Origin: Cervus elaphus
Lineage: Eukaryota > Chordata > Mammalia > Artiodactyla > Cervidae
Reading direction: 5' to 3'
DNA length: 64,000 nt
Assembly (NCBI RefSeq): GCF_910594005.1
Contig: NC_057832.1
Span: 99,769,152-99,833,151 of the forward strand
The position numbers and the translations under genes were made by a program. Below are positions 10,951-21,661 of the stretch, one piece after another (position 1 is the stretch's first letter; each line of letters begins with the position of its first letter). The notes beneath the pieces were generated by a model, which was given only the letters and a program-made list of their open reading frames with translations, did not search any database and had not been told where the DNA came from.

Positions 10951-11652
10951 CTAAGAGGTAAAACCAGCCCCGCTGCTTCCAGGCGCCACTCCAGCTGATC
11001 CCTCCCCAGTTTGTATAAGACCTGCAGGGAACTGGAGAGGTGCTATTGGGGTTCTTGGAATTGAAGAAAGTGCTTATAACTAACAGGATTTCTGCAAAAC
11101 CAGGCTCCACCCCCCATTCTAGAGGCTCTGGACCACACCCTCATCCCCAAATACTGCAGGTCCTGCCTTCCTTCCGAGCACAGAAGAGGGTGAAGTTCAA
11201 GTCAGTATTGAGACTGAAGCTTCACGTGGTCTGGGCCTAATGATGCACCATATTTACAAAGCTATGGAATTCACTCAAAACCTCATTAAGGAATTAGAAG
11301 GGAGAGTCAACAGAACACGGCAAAGGCAGTGACTGTGGAAAGTAAAACCCACCTTGTGTTTAAACCCACCAAGGCAAGAGACCTTTGGTTTCATAAAAGG
11401 CACCTCAGACTTGTGGGTTCATGAGTGGCAATGAAGGGTTCTGTTTCCACACAAGGGGTGCCTCTTCAGGCATCTCACCTCCCCTGATAATCTTTACAGG
11501 AAGTTGTCCTTGTTCTCCTGGTCTAAAAGGCTTCAAGCCCCTGCCCTTCACCCATGCCACTTTTCCAGGAGAGCTGAGGAGGCAGAAGCCTGGCTCCCAG
11601 AAGAGAGAGACCTCCAGGGCAGGGCAGGGCAGCTAACATCAGGGGGTGGGGA
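10951..11652. other. Spacer of the inverted duplication
   Basis: Sequence of no recognised family; no gene was seen. With the Bov-tA copy at 10744-10950 and a short stretch before it, it separates the two duplication arms by about 1.15 kb. Confidence 0.5.
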
Positions 11653-11880
11653 GCACACACATTAGACCCTCCAGAAGTGTCTGTTAATGGAGCTCAGCTG
11701 GGGGCCCAGGCTGAGAAGAGGGACGCTTCATTGCTACCTCCATCACCCTCCCCAAGCCAGCTGTCTCCTTTTCCGACGGGCCTCTTACCCCGAGAAGCCC
11801 CAGTGGAGCCAGTGCAGGGGGTGACTGCCATTCCTGGAAGGTTCAGGTCAGCCATCGGCCAACACTTTGGTCAGAGCTTT
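11653..11880 (+). repeat. Inverted duplication, arm B
   Basis: Counterpart of 10272-10498 in opposite orientation, 228 bp against 227 bp. The open frame starting at 11677 (GAQLGAQAEKRDASLLPP) mirrors a minus-strand frame in arm A (GAGLGAQAGKKEPSLRPP). These are shadows showing the DNA relationship, not evidence for a protein. Confidence 0.85.
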
Positions 11881-12076
11881 GAGAACCCCTTATATGGGAC
11901 TAATCCACCATCAAAAACCCACAGCCCACCAGCCCTTCCACTGCAGCAACTGGCTTTCCAGTGTCTGATGTTTGAGAAGAGAGAGACACATCCACCATGA
12001 ATGCAAAACTCTTGAATTAATTTTCAGTTTGTTCACCACAACAGCACTTAAAAACATTAAAAAAGCTGCATGTGAT

Positions 12077-12272
12077 GGGCTTCCCTGGGGGGTTCAGTGG
12101 TTAATAATCTGGCTTGAAATGCAGGGCCTTGTGTTCGATCCCTGGTCGGGCAACTAAGCCCGAATGCCTTAACTAAAGAGTCCATGCGCCACAAAGATCC
12201 CACATGATGTAATGAAGTTCCAGCGTGTTGCAACCAAGACCCAATGCAGCCAAATAAATAAATATTAAAAAC
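12077..12272 (+). mobile_element. CHR-type SINE
   Basis: Starts GGGCTTCCCTGGGGGGTTCAG, has GTTCGATCCCTGGTCGGGCA (box-B-like) and ends GACCCAATGCAGCC with an AAATAAATAAAT tail. An internal part of the long form is missing. Confidence 0.85.
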
Positions 12273-13164
12273 AAAACTGTGGGCTAACACCTAGGTTGTG
12301 GTCAGGGAGCTTAAGGAGATGCAAGAAGCCCCCTTCCCACCTTGGCTGAGGAACCAGCCCAAATCTAAACCTGACACGTCACAGAGACACCTGGTCTAGC
12401 CCCCATCTAAGGCCGCCATCCCCTACAGCACCCCAACACCTGGGTGTAACATCTCCAGAGACAGAGAGTTAACCCAGTTTAAGTCACAGCCCAACCCACC
12501 CATCAGGAAGTTCTGTGAGACAAACAGAATCTGCTTCTCTCTAAAGTCTTTCCATTGTGTCTGGGGCCACAGAGAACTGTGAAGGTCTCCATGCCTTCAA
12601 ATACTTGAAAACAGCCTTCACATTCCCACCCTTTTTCATGGCTAAAATCTCCAGTTCCAACATTTCCTAGAGGGTGGTGAGCTGTTTCTAATTACAAAGT
12701 GGACTAGATGTCCTGAATGACCCTTCCAGGGAAAACCAAAAGAGCTGCATTTAAAAAATATTTTAAAAAACACATCTTTAAATGTATCACCGAGCTAGCA
12801 ACAATCAATCCGCAAATGGGAACCTTGCTCCCTGGACTGTCATTGGTCTGGTCCAGCTCTCTGCAGATGCTCTGAAGATGGCACCAGACCCTGACTGAGG
12901 CACAGATATAGTCTATTCACACCCACCCGTCCCCATCCCACCCCCCTACCACCACCCACCCCCATGACCTGATGCTGTCCCTCCCTCAGTGTCATCCCAG
13001 GTGAATGCGTAGTTAACCGGAGTCATCAGCTCTTCCTTCCACCCGCATTTCATTACAGCCTGGTTTCCTCCATTCTTGCCCTTGTCCAACTGATTTTTCT
13101 TCTAAACATAGGGTTTTACACTTTTCCTTCTCAGATGTAAACTTGGTGCTTCTCACCTAACCAT
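12273..13164. other. Intergenic sequence, no gene recognised
   Basis: Mostly unique-looking sequence; 12900-12970 is C-rich simple sequence (CCCACCC-type). No exon or element could be assigned. Confidence 0.5.
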
Positions 13165-13400
13165 TCTGGAATCTCTCAACCTCGGCTCTCTTGACATCTG
13201 GGTCAACCATTCTGTTGTGGGGAGCGATCCTGTGTGTTGTAGGGTGTTGAGCAACATCCCTGGCCTCCATGCACTAGATGCTGGTAGCAACTCCCACTCC
13301 AGTTGAAATCAAGTGTCTCCAGATATTGCCCAATGTCGCCCAAAGGGGCAAGAATGCCCCCAGGAGACCATTGTTCTGGCTGTCCTGGATGTATCAACCA
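13165..13400 (+). mobile_element. MER5A-type DNA transposon (hAT-Charlie)
   Basis: Phrases TCTCAACCTCGGC, TTGTGGGGAGCGATCCTGTG, AACATCCCTGGCCTCCATGCA, AGTGTCTCCAGATATTGCC and GGGGCAAGAATGCCCCC occur in MER5A order. It is an ancient non-autonomous element with no coding capacity. Confidence 0.8.
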
Positions 13401-14936
13401 CATGCTCCCACTGTAGCCTGTGGCAAATGACTGTGGTGGAAGCAGGATTGTGTCCTCCAGCCTGAGCAGAGGGGCGAGTCCAGGGTTCCTCAGCCTCACC
13501 TCCCACGACTCCCTTCCTGACTCTTCTGGCATCTCGTGGCTACAGCTTGGTCCTCCTGGAGCTGGCTGTTGCCCACGTCCTTCTCCACGTGATCCTTATC
13601 TCTAAGGCTCAATCTAGGTGCTACCTTTACTCAGAGCCAGCCCTGCCGTGGGGACCATGCCTTCCTCTCTGGGCCCAGTGCCTCCTACCATCTCCACTGC
13701 ACAGACCTGCCCTCCATCCACATGGCTGTTCATACCTGTCCTGCCATCCCAGCTGAGCTGTATGTGCCGGAACAGGCCCCATCTACACTGGCTGCTGGGC
13801 CTCCAGCAGTGAGCCGAGCCGTTTGCATGATATCCCCAACAGGGATATCAGTTGGCTCAAGGGAGCACCTCCCTTTGACCTAAGGGGCCAAGGGGCTACA
13901 TGCACCATGAGTGTTCCTTCCAGTCCTGGGGAACTTGGGATCTGGGGGGTGAACAGGATCCTTCAGGTGTGAGCAGACATGCAGAATGTGGAAACTGGAA
14001 CTCGATACCCTGTCGCATTCCACGGCCTTACACACTCTGTTACACACCTTGCTGGCCCTGGGCATGAAGGTATGAGGGAGACCCCACCGGGTCCCCAAAT
14101 AGCTTTCAACTGATGGAGAAGCAGACCTACCAGCAGGTGCTTTCAGTGAGGCAGCCAGGACTGGGAGAGAGGTGTGTCGGGGGCGTTTGGGTAGCTGCCA
14201 GACTGTAGATTCACGAGCACGGATAAAGGTGGCAGGGGCAAGACCCCCCATGTGGGTTCTCCTAGCAGAACACAAAGGGAAGTCAGGAGCAGTGACAAGG
14301 GGCCAGCCTGCCGAGGCAGGCCAGGTCACACGAGGCCTCATAAACCATGTAAGGCGCTTGGGCTTATCCTGGGGTCGGGGAGGGGGGTGCCATGGGTCAG
14401 ATCAGCACCGAGGACAATCTGGGGGCTGGGCTGAGGGGTGGCCATGGGGACGGTGCCCAGGTGCTCCCCATCAGACCTGGCTTTGGTCTCATCGCCCCAG
14501 CAACCACGGCCCCCAGAGAGGGCAGGGCCTCCGCAGCGGTTGAAGGGGCCACAGCCTGGGCAGCTCCTTTCCTGCATGCAGAGCGGCGTTCGCAGCCTTG
14601 GGAGGCAGATGGCCAGGGCTCTGCTTCCCTGGATGAGGTCAAGGTGCTTCGTCATCCGTCCTGATCCTGGCTGGCCCGCGGCTGTGAGGATTAATTGAAA
14701 TCACGAAAATACACTTTGTAAGTTGCTCAAAGATCGGTAGCTGTCTCCTTGACTATATCTGTCCAAAGTTCCCCATCCCCACTCCTGATTTCCTCAGCTC
14801 CCCCCAAGATGCCAGAATCATCTTATTCCTGTCTGCCCCTCCAGGCTTCAAAGAGCCAGCCTGGAGCAGGGAAGGGGCCTGGGGTGCTTGATGCAGACAG
14901 CCTGACCTCCTGCTCCACTCCCCTCCTCGGCTTTGA
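13401..14936. other. Intergenic sequence, distal flank of the microRNA cluster
   Basis: GC-moderate to GC-rich sequence without a recognisable gene. 13540-13800 may contain an old L2 fragment and 14620-14740 a degraded antisense MIR (TGTGAGGATTAATTGAAATC). Overlapping frames at 14172-14698 arise from GC-rich composition. Confidence 0.5.
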
Positions 14937-14968
14937 CGATAATTTATTCTCATCGGGCCAAATTATCG
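14937..14968. promoter_or_regulatory. 9-bp inverted repeat containing a minus-strand AATAAA
   Basis: CGATAATTT (14937-14945) and AAATTATCG (14960-14968) are exact reverse complements around a 14-base loop, an AT-rich island in GC-rich surroundings. TTTATT at 14943-14948 reads AATAAA on the minus strand, about 1.9 kb past pre-miR-182 in its direction of transcription. It could therefore mark the 3' end of the microRNA primary transcript. Its origin and use are unproven. Confidence 0.45.
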
Positions 14969-16872
14969 GGCCGTTTCCCCAGTGCTCACCCTGGAGCACA
15001 CACAGAGCCCCCGCCAAGCGCATCCCAGGCTGCCCCTGGAGGGGGCCTGCAGTGTTGATAGCACGCCTCCCCTCGCCACTCACAGGCTTAGGAACTAAGC
15101 CCTTTAAGGCAGGAGACCCATGTTCCCTCACTCATCTTCCCAGGCAGTGTTTCTGGTTCTCACTCCAGTCCAGCCGCACAGCCTCCATCCATCCAGACCA
15201 CCATCTCCTTGAACCAACGCTCAGACCACTGCCCCCACCAGGGACCTGTGCCCGTGTCTCCTCCCTCCATTCCTCCTCCATCTACTGTAGGTGGTCGTGC
15301 CAAATCACTCACCTGATCACATCACTTCTCTGCCTTCCATGGCTCCCCCACCACCCTCAGGTTCAAGGGCAAACATATAGCCCCTAAGGCGCTCAGCAGT
15401 GGCCTTCTGCCTTCCAGCCTAGCGTGGTCCCCAAGGAAATCTGGGCTTTTTCCAACAGGCTCCTCCTTTCCTCCTCCTCGTCCTCATGCAAGCTCCATGT
15501 CACTCAGCCCCAGGGCTCCCACATCCCAGCAAGTGCCCCTCACACCCTGCACGCTGCCTGCTCCAGCTACGCAGTGTGGTATGCCGTGACTGCTTAATAA
15601 ATGTCCAGCATGAGGCAGAAACCCACACTCTCCCTGTGCCTGGCTATAATTTATCAGGTTTTCTAAACTCCTGTGAGTGGACGGTCCCCTTCTCTTAAGA
15701 GCTTGGGCTCAGCCGCTCTCCTCTGGGGGACACATCCTCAACAGCCTACACCTCCCGCACCCCGCCCAGACTTCCTCACTCAGCCCGGCTCATCCTGAAA
15801 GGCTGCAGCTGCGTGGACCAGGGCAAGCCTGCAGTGAGCTGCCTGCCCCTGCCCACCATCAGCCCCGGTGTCTGGAACCACTGACCACCCTGAGGGCAGG
15901 AGGCGGGGAAGAACAGCTAGAGCTACAAGGGACGGGGTTTTCCCAGAAATCGGGGGCTGAGCAGGTCTGGGGGCTTGGGAGCAGGGGGAAGGATTTGCAT
16001 CTGTATTTGTACTGTTCACTGGGTTAGAATACATGTGTATGCGCACATGTGTACACACACTTGGACCTCTAAACCTGCTGCCCCTGAGCCTTCTGCAGGC
16101 GCAGAAAGCTCAACAGGCCTGCCCCCCACTATTCTCCCACCTCTCCTGACCCAAGCGAGGTTCTTGAGCCCGGGGTCTGTCTGAAGGAGCTCCCGCTGCA
16201 GCCTGGGCTCTGGGAAGGTGGGTGCCGTCTATCAGCAGACCCTGAGGCATACCCGCCGTCCACCCAGCGGACAGCTGCAGCTGGAAGCAGGGCTCCAGCC
16301 CAGGGGCCACCAACTTCCAAGGGACCCGTTCCCCTATTTATGCAAATGGCTTAACCATCACATCTCTGGGGCCTTTGTCCCATCCGCCCGTCCACCACTG
16401 TGTCGGGAAGGATGCCTGGGGACAGACGGCCAGTCCTCTCTGCCCTCATTCCCCCTGACAGCAGGAGAGACCTGCTCTCAGTGAGAAAGGGAAGGGGGCC
16501 CTCCCACGGGGTTTCAGAGCCCACCCTGAACAGAGGGCCTCCAGATAAAGAGTGAGGAGGCTCCTCACCTAGAAGAGGTGGGTGAGGGCAGCGGACCCCC
16601 AGTGTTCCCTCCCTCCTAAGCCCTGCACCCCGCCCACTCCGTCACCTCAGCCTGGACCCCAGGCCTTCTCAGTAGCACTGAGGTTCCTGGAGAACAGCTT
16701 GCTGGCTGATTCAGAGACCTGTGACCTAGGGGGGCGCAGGGAGACGCTGAGTTCACTTCCAGCTGCACCGCCCTCTGCCACTGCCCGGTGGTCCGGGGGC
16801 TGGAGCCCCCTCCTCCTCCCCAGCGGGGCAGCAGGTCCAGGTGGAGCATGGACCCTCCCTCGGTGGCCGGAG
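14969..16872. other. Intergenic sequence 3' of pre-miR-182 (minus-strand view)
   Basis: 15140-15600 resembles an antisense L2 3' end (TCACTTCTCTGCCTTCCATGGCTCCCC, CTCAGGTTCAAGGGCAAACA and AGCCTAGCGTGGTCC-like phrases), at moderate-low confidence. The remainder is GC-rich unique sequence, probably part of the primary transcript. No protein gene was recognised. Confidence 0.5.
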
Positions 16873-16982
16873 TTGCTGGCCGAGCCCTCGCACCATAGTT
16901 GGCAAGTCTAGAACCACCGGATCCCATTACCTCACCAGTGTGAGTTCTACCATTGCCAAAAATGGTGGGAGGCAGGCGACAG
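16873..16982 (-). ncRNA. MIR182: pre-miR-182 hairpin
   Basis: The 5p mature region lies at 16937-16960 (minus, 24 nt, starting TTTGGCAATGG) and is identical to miR-182-5p as I know it. The 3p region lies at 16896-16916 (TGGTTCTAGACTTGCC...). The arms fold back around a loop at about 16917-16936 that differs from human by two bases. The basal stem also differs, but in a pairing-preserving way: ACCAT on the 5' arm against ATGGT on the 3' arm. MicroRNAs of this family (seed TTGGCA) repress many mRNAs, with roles in retina, inner ear and DNA repair. It lies 4.45 kb downstream of miR-96 in transcription order. Hairpin ends were set by alignment to the human 110-nt precursor. Confidence 0.97.
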
Positions 16983-17057
16983 CGGCAGACCTGGCACCCC
17001 GCGAGCTGGGGGAGGAGACAGGGATGGGTAGTGTGGTTTACGGAGGGACCTCCGTGG

Positions 17058-17107
17058 CGTGGCGGGAGGCAGCCTCCCCACGACGTGGCGGGAGGCAGCC
17101 TCCCCAC
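17058..17107. repeat. 26-bp tandem duplication with internal dyad symmetry
   Basis: Two 24-base copies start at 17058 and 17084, identical except for the 2-base linker. Each unit is itself nearly palindromic (GTGGCGGGAGGC against GCCTCCCCAC), so each could form a tight hairpin. It sits 75 bases 5' of pre-miR-182 on the transcribed strand. Confidence 0.9.
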
Positions 17108-17595
17108 AACTAGGACGAGGTGACTATGGTGTCCTTCCTGGTGGCGGCCCGGGGGTGGGAGCCAGCCCCTCCTCAGGACCTCCGTCTCCTCAAGGCCCCT
17201 GTGCACGGCAGAAGGGAGACAGGGGAGCGGGGGGCGCGGGCAGCGATCAGGACCAGCCCAGGCCCCGAGGCGATGCCCACCCACTCTTGGGGAGACCCCA
17301 CAGACAGGGCATCCCCGCTCCAGGCCACCAGCTGGTGGTTCAGCAGGAGATAGGTGTGTGAAGGAGGACAGAGGGGTTGGGGGACTGGGGCGCCTCTCTA
17401 AACCTCTGCCTGGGCTCAAAAGAAGAGACAGCTGAAGTGGCAGTGCTCTGCTATTTATCAGGCACTCCATGTCACGGTCCCATTTGATCCAGGAAGACCC
17501 CTCCCATGACAGTCCCTAGAGCTTAACACTCACCAGCTGGGCACTCACTCCACAGGTAGGAAGGTTGTATTTCTGTACATAATACTCGTCCCTGT

Positions 17596-17802
17596 GTGTG
17601 TGTGTTAGTGGCTCAGTCGTGTCCAATTCTTTCCGACCCCGTGGACTGTAGCCCGCCAGGCTCCTCTGTCCATGGAATTCTCTAGCCAAGAATACTGGAG
17701 TGGATAGCCAGTCCCTTCTCCAGGGGATCTTCCCAACACAGGGATCAAACCCAGGTCTCCTGCATTGCAGGCAGATTCTTTACTGAGCCACCAGGGAAGC
17801 AA
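17596..17802 (-). mobile_element. Bov-tA SINE
   Basis: The antisense copy shows GGCTCAGTCGTGTCC, GGACTGTAGCCCGCCAGGCTCC, AATACTGGAGTGG, TTGCAGGCAGATTC and CCACCAGGGAAGC. A short TG run adjoins its tail side. It is the last young SINE before the 13.6-kb SINE-free stretch. Confidence 0.93.
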
Positions 17803-18809
17803 AATACTCTTCCCTATCATCAAGTCCCAAAGATGCAAATCAGTCCATGTGTGGGGGCTCTTCCCTAAAGATGGTCAGTGAACACCTGGGCAGGGCCTTC
17901 CCCCCACGACTGGGCTCAGGTAGCTGCTGGGCCCTTGACATCACTCATCTTGGCCAGCCAGTGGCAAGAATGGCCAAACCAGAATCAGCTTATCCCGTCC
18001 ACACAGAATTCCTCAACCAAGGAACCCACATACACCCACACCCGCCCCACCACTCCACACACCCCTGGACGGTTAGTGCAATCTGGTTCCCCAAGGTGGC
18101 ACCTCCTCAGGCCTGCAGGTAACACCCCAAAGACAGCACATCCCCCAGATGTGGGCAGGCCCTTGCCTACGGAGCGTGGAAGCCTGTTGGGTCCTCAAGT
18201 CTTCAATCAGCAGGGTGGCCCAGCCTTCCATGGCTGGAAGGATCTATTTGCCCTACAGGACCCCTGGGAAGTAAGTGGACCCATTTCCAAACCAGAAGCC
18301 CAGGCTAGAGAAGCAGCTGTTTGGGAGACTGATCCCATCCCACAGGGCTGGGGCCCCGAGCGGGGGCTGGGAGACAGCAGCTACCGCCACTGGGAAGAAG
18401 AGAGGTGTGAACAGACCCAGGTCTTCCACGGATACCCCACTGGGGTGGGGGGTGGCTGCAGCCTGGGGCAGGGCGAGTGGGCCTGGGCCTGGTTACGGGA
18501 GAGGAGCCCCCACAGAGGGAAGTCTGCTTGGTGGGGAAGGCGAGAGCACATCCTGTGGGGGCGGGCAGGTCTGCTGGGGCAGCAGCACAAAGGGTCTCTG
18601 GGTCCAAGAGTATTCCCGGGGGCCAGCAACGTGGCCAGGAAGCCCCGAGGCCCCCACCGCCCTCTGCGTGTCTGTCTCTGTGTGTGTGTCGGGCAAGGTC
18701 GGGCCCTTCCCACCCTCATCGGCCACGCCCGCAGGCTGGTGGGCGCCTGGGGAGGGGGGGTCTTCTCTGCCTCCGACGTACCAGCCCGGCTTCTCTAGCA
18801 GCACCAGCA

Positions 18810-18905
18810 CCGCAGCCCCCGCCAGCAATCAATGGAGCCAGATCACATTTCGCAGAGCCGGGCCGGGACTGGGATAATGGCGGGGATTGAATAAGCAAAT
18901 GGAGT
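18810..18905. promoter_or_regulatory. Candidate cis-regulatory patch
   Basis: Within GC-rich surroundings this block contains AGCAATCAATGGAGCC, GGGATAATGG, GGGGATTGAATAAGC and AAGCAAATGG. GGATT/GGATA resembles near-matches to K50 (OTX/CRX) homeodomain sites and AAGCAAAT resembles a POU octamer. It could be an enhancer inside the cluster, or simply chance motifs. Conservation was not tested. Confidence 0.3.
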
Positions 18906-20337
18906 GTGGGGGAGGGGCGGGGAGTCTGGAAAATCCACTTCACACCGCCCCTCCCGGGAGCTGCCATCTCCAGCGGCCCCAGGCCCCCCTCCCCGCCCCG
19001 CCACCCCCGACTCCCTGACTCCCCGGACGAGGGGCCCTGCACTGGGAGGCCGACACCCGGGGAGTGGCTGCTCTTGAAAAAAAACACCAAAATGGAGAGC
19101 AAAGTCCTTCCCAGAGACCTTCCCACTCCGACAAGAAAATGCTTTCAGCAGCGGCGGCAGAGACTTAAGTCAGGCTGCAGGAGTTCCTGGGGGACACAGG
19201 GCATTAGGATGGGTTAAACATCTCCCAAACTGAGAGGTGCCCGCTGAAAGGGTAGAGCACCTTCTTCCTCTGGGAAACACGCAGAGGATTCAGGCCCTCG
19301 TTGTAACGGGTGGTGAGGAACAAAGGTGAGGGCAGTGGGGGAGGCAAAATGGGGGTGGGGGCCCCTCCCCAGCCCCCTCCCCACCCCACCCCAAACTCGG
19401 GGAGGAGCACCAGCTGCAGGGGTCCCCTCCTGGGGTCCCCACTCCTGCGGGTGAACTCATCGCTCCAAGCCAGGAGGAGCTGGGGCCTCACCTGGAACTG
19501 AAACTAAGTGGGCCTGAAGACCCTGGGGGAATCCCTGAGCTGGGCCCCCAGAGGCAGGGGGGCATGGAGGCTGGCTGGAGGCACAGACCCAGCCCCTCCA
19601 CACTCCCAACCGGCCGGGCTCAGCAGAGGTGCCCACCTGGGCAGGTGTGCGGGGGGCAGAAGCAGAGCCACAGGAGGAAGCGGAGCCCAGCTGGCCACCA
19701 CCCAGGGTCTGCGGGCCCACCGCAAGGGCTGCCCTCCGGAAGTCCCAAGGACGTGCCATCACACACACCCTGCTTGCCAGGGGTCACCCCCTTGTTGCCG
19801 CCCCTCCGTCCTGGAGCCCTTGAGTCCTGGAGGGGGAGGGCGGCAGCAGGTCAGCCATCTTAGGCCTGGAGCAGACACAGAAGGACAAGAGCACAGAGCG
19901 GCCAGCCCTCTGGGCGCTGGGCCGTCAGAGGGGACAGCCAGCTGCAGGGCGGCAGCTAACCCAGGCAGAAGTCCCTCCCCTCCTGCCCTGAAACGAGCAA
20001 AAATGCCCCTTTTCTCTTCGGGGGCTTGGAAGACCTTCTGCCGAGGGACACCATCGCCACACCCAGGAGACACTAGGAGGGGCTCCTCCCAGGTAGGGAA
20101 CCAGCAGAGAAATGGCCTGACCCATCCAAGGGGGTCCCTAGTTCCTGGGCAGGAGGGTTTGGGAGCTGCCCATGGGATCCGGCCATCCTCCACTGACTGA
20201 CCGCCTCAACCACACACCTCCCACCCCTCATCACCACCACCACCACTTCACTTCTTGGCTCAGAAACCAAAAAGGGCTCTTGCTGGTACTGACTAAGTCC
20301 TTGCCTGAGGCTCGTGCCCCCCCAACCCCTTCCCCCA

Positions 20338-20384
20338 GGGACAGGCAGCTCCATCAGGGACAAGCCGCTCCATCAGGGACAGGG
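20338..20384. repeat. Short tandem repeat, 19-bp unit, about 2.5 copies
   Basis: GGGACAGGCAGCTCCATCA is followed by GGGACAAGCCGCTCCATCA and a third partial GGGACAGGG. Confidence 0.9.
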
Positions 20385-21434
20385 CCAGTTACTTCGGGTC
20401 TGACAGCTCCTGGCTGGTCAGTATCCCAGGTCAGCTGGCAGAGTTCTTGCTGACTGCTGTCCCCGGCTGTGTCCAGGCCTCTCAGCCTCATTCTCTGCTG
20501 TCTGGGGCACCCTTGGGAACCCAGGCCTACAGATTCAGAGCTGAAGTGCCTCCAAGCCCTGGGGGGCAGGCAGTGCCCACAGCACAAAACCCATCAACCA
20601 GGCTGACCCCACACACGTTGGGGCTGAAGGGCCAGTCAGGCCCGGCTGTAACTCATGGACTGGGCTCTTCAGCTGGGCCTCTTCTCTCAGAGCCTGCTAC
20701 CCTGTGTACAACATGACTTAAAAAACCCCAAACCCTACAGGGCTGTGATGGAGATCAATGAGGGGACTTACGTAACGTCGCCTGATACACCAAAGACAGC
20801 AAAGGTTCAAAAATGACAGCCCCAATCCAGGGAGCCACATTCCAGCATGTGGAGTGTGAAGGGGACCATTCACCTCCACCCCAGAACCTTCCAGGTGCAA
20901 GGCATGAACCACACCCCGACTCTAGGCTCACCAAGTACCCTGTTCATAGTGCCATCCAGACGACCCACTCCATGGCAGGCTCTCCCCCCAGGGATGACAG
21001 CCTCCCCCCCACCTCTGCACACACCCAGCCTGACCTCAAGGACACCCCCTGCCAGGGGCTGCCCCCCTCGGTTTCTGCAGCAGCAGGCCAGGCCCTGTGC
21101 TGCCAAGCAAGGTCCCACCCCAAGGGGGTGCTGGGAGCCAGGCCGGGCCTTTGCGACCCATGGCACCACCCAGGCTGGCCCACAGATGGTGACTGCCCCC
21201 CACACCCCCACCACGGCCGTGGGCAGCCCCATCTGCTGGCCCAGCTCAGATTGCCGGGCTTCCAGCTCTGCTGTGGCCCCAGGCAGTGTAAGGCGATCCG
21301 GCTGCCCACGGGCTGCCACAGCCCTCATGGCAGCTGAGCCAGATGGGCCAGGGAGCCAGTGAGGAGAGTGGGGGCCTGGACACAAGACGCAGGGGTGGGG
21401 TGGAGGGGGAGGTGAATGGCTGCGGCATCCTGCT

Positions 21435-21512
21435 TTTCCCATATTGGCACTGCACATGATTGCTCAGAGCGGAGAGACACAAGCAAAAATGTGCTAGTGC
21501 CAAAGTCGGCCA
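21435..21512 (-). ncRNA. MIR96: pre-miR-96 hairpin
   Basis: The 5p mature region lies at 21482-21504 (minus, 23 nt, starting TTTGGCACTAGC) and is unchanged relative to miR-96-5p as known to me. The opposite arm (TGTGCAGTGCCAATATGGG) and the TCTCTCCGCTCTGAGC loop are also present. The 78-nt precursor differs from human only at the base just 5' of the mature end (C instead of U). miR-96 shares the TTGGCA seed core with miR-182; seed mutations in it cause hearing loss in humans and mice. It lies 149 bases downstream of pre-miR-183. Confidence 0.98.
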
Positions 21513-21661
21513 AGCAGATGGTAGTGGACCTGGGGTGGGGGACCCGCTGGAGGGACGTGGTACCTCAAGCATCGCTGCGGCCCCTGGAAGCAGCCCGTTT
21601 CCGACGTCCAGGCCCACTGGGGGGGAGGGTGGCAAGGGAGGGTGAGGTGCTCCTGAGACAC
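21513..21661 (-). other. Spacer between pre-miR-183 and pre-miR-96
   Basis: A GC-rich 149-base spacer in the primary transcript; no separate feature was recognised. Confidence 0.8.

Larger units (their letters stand above)
17803..21434. other. GC-rich sequence between miR-182 and miR-96
   Basis: No young SINE or LINE and no recognisable coding gene. Long open frames (306 aa on + at 17878-18798, and others in several frames at once) reflect high GC content. An AT-containing, possibly conserved patch lies at 18810-18905 (see separate entry). Tandem copies of a 19-base unit lie at 20338-20384. On the minus strand this should be primary-transcript sequence between the miR-96 and miR-182 hairpins. 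Confidence 0.55.

Noticed and set aside
12240..12272. AATAAA motifs as poly(A) signals
   Set aside because: They belong to the AAATAAAT tails of CHR SINEs, here and at 33.5, 35.2, 36.15, 40.7 and 52.2 kb.
16616..17470. 284-codon minus-strand open frame across pre-miR-182
   Set aside because: It reads straight through the miR-182 hairpin and the tandem repeat and has no domain. A microRNA transcript explains the strand better.
17878..18798. 306-codon open frame on the + strand
   Set aside because: GC-rich, proline/glycine/arginine-rich, no recognisable domain, overlaps comparable frames on both strands inside the SINE-free microRNA region. Probably composition, not a gene.
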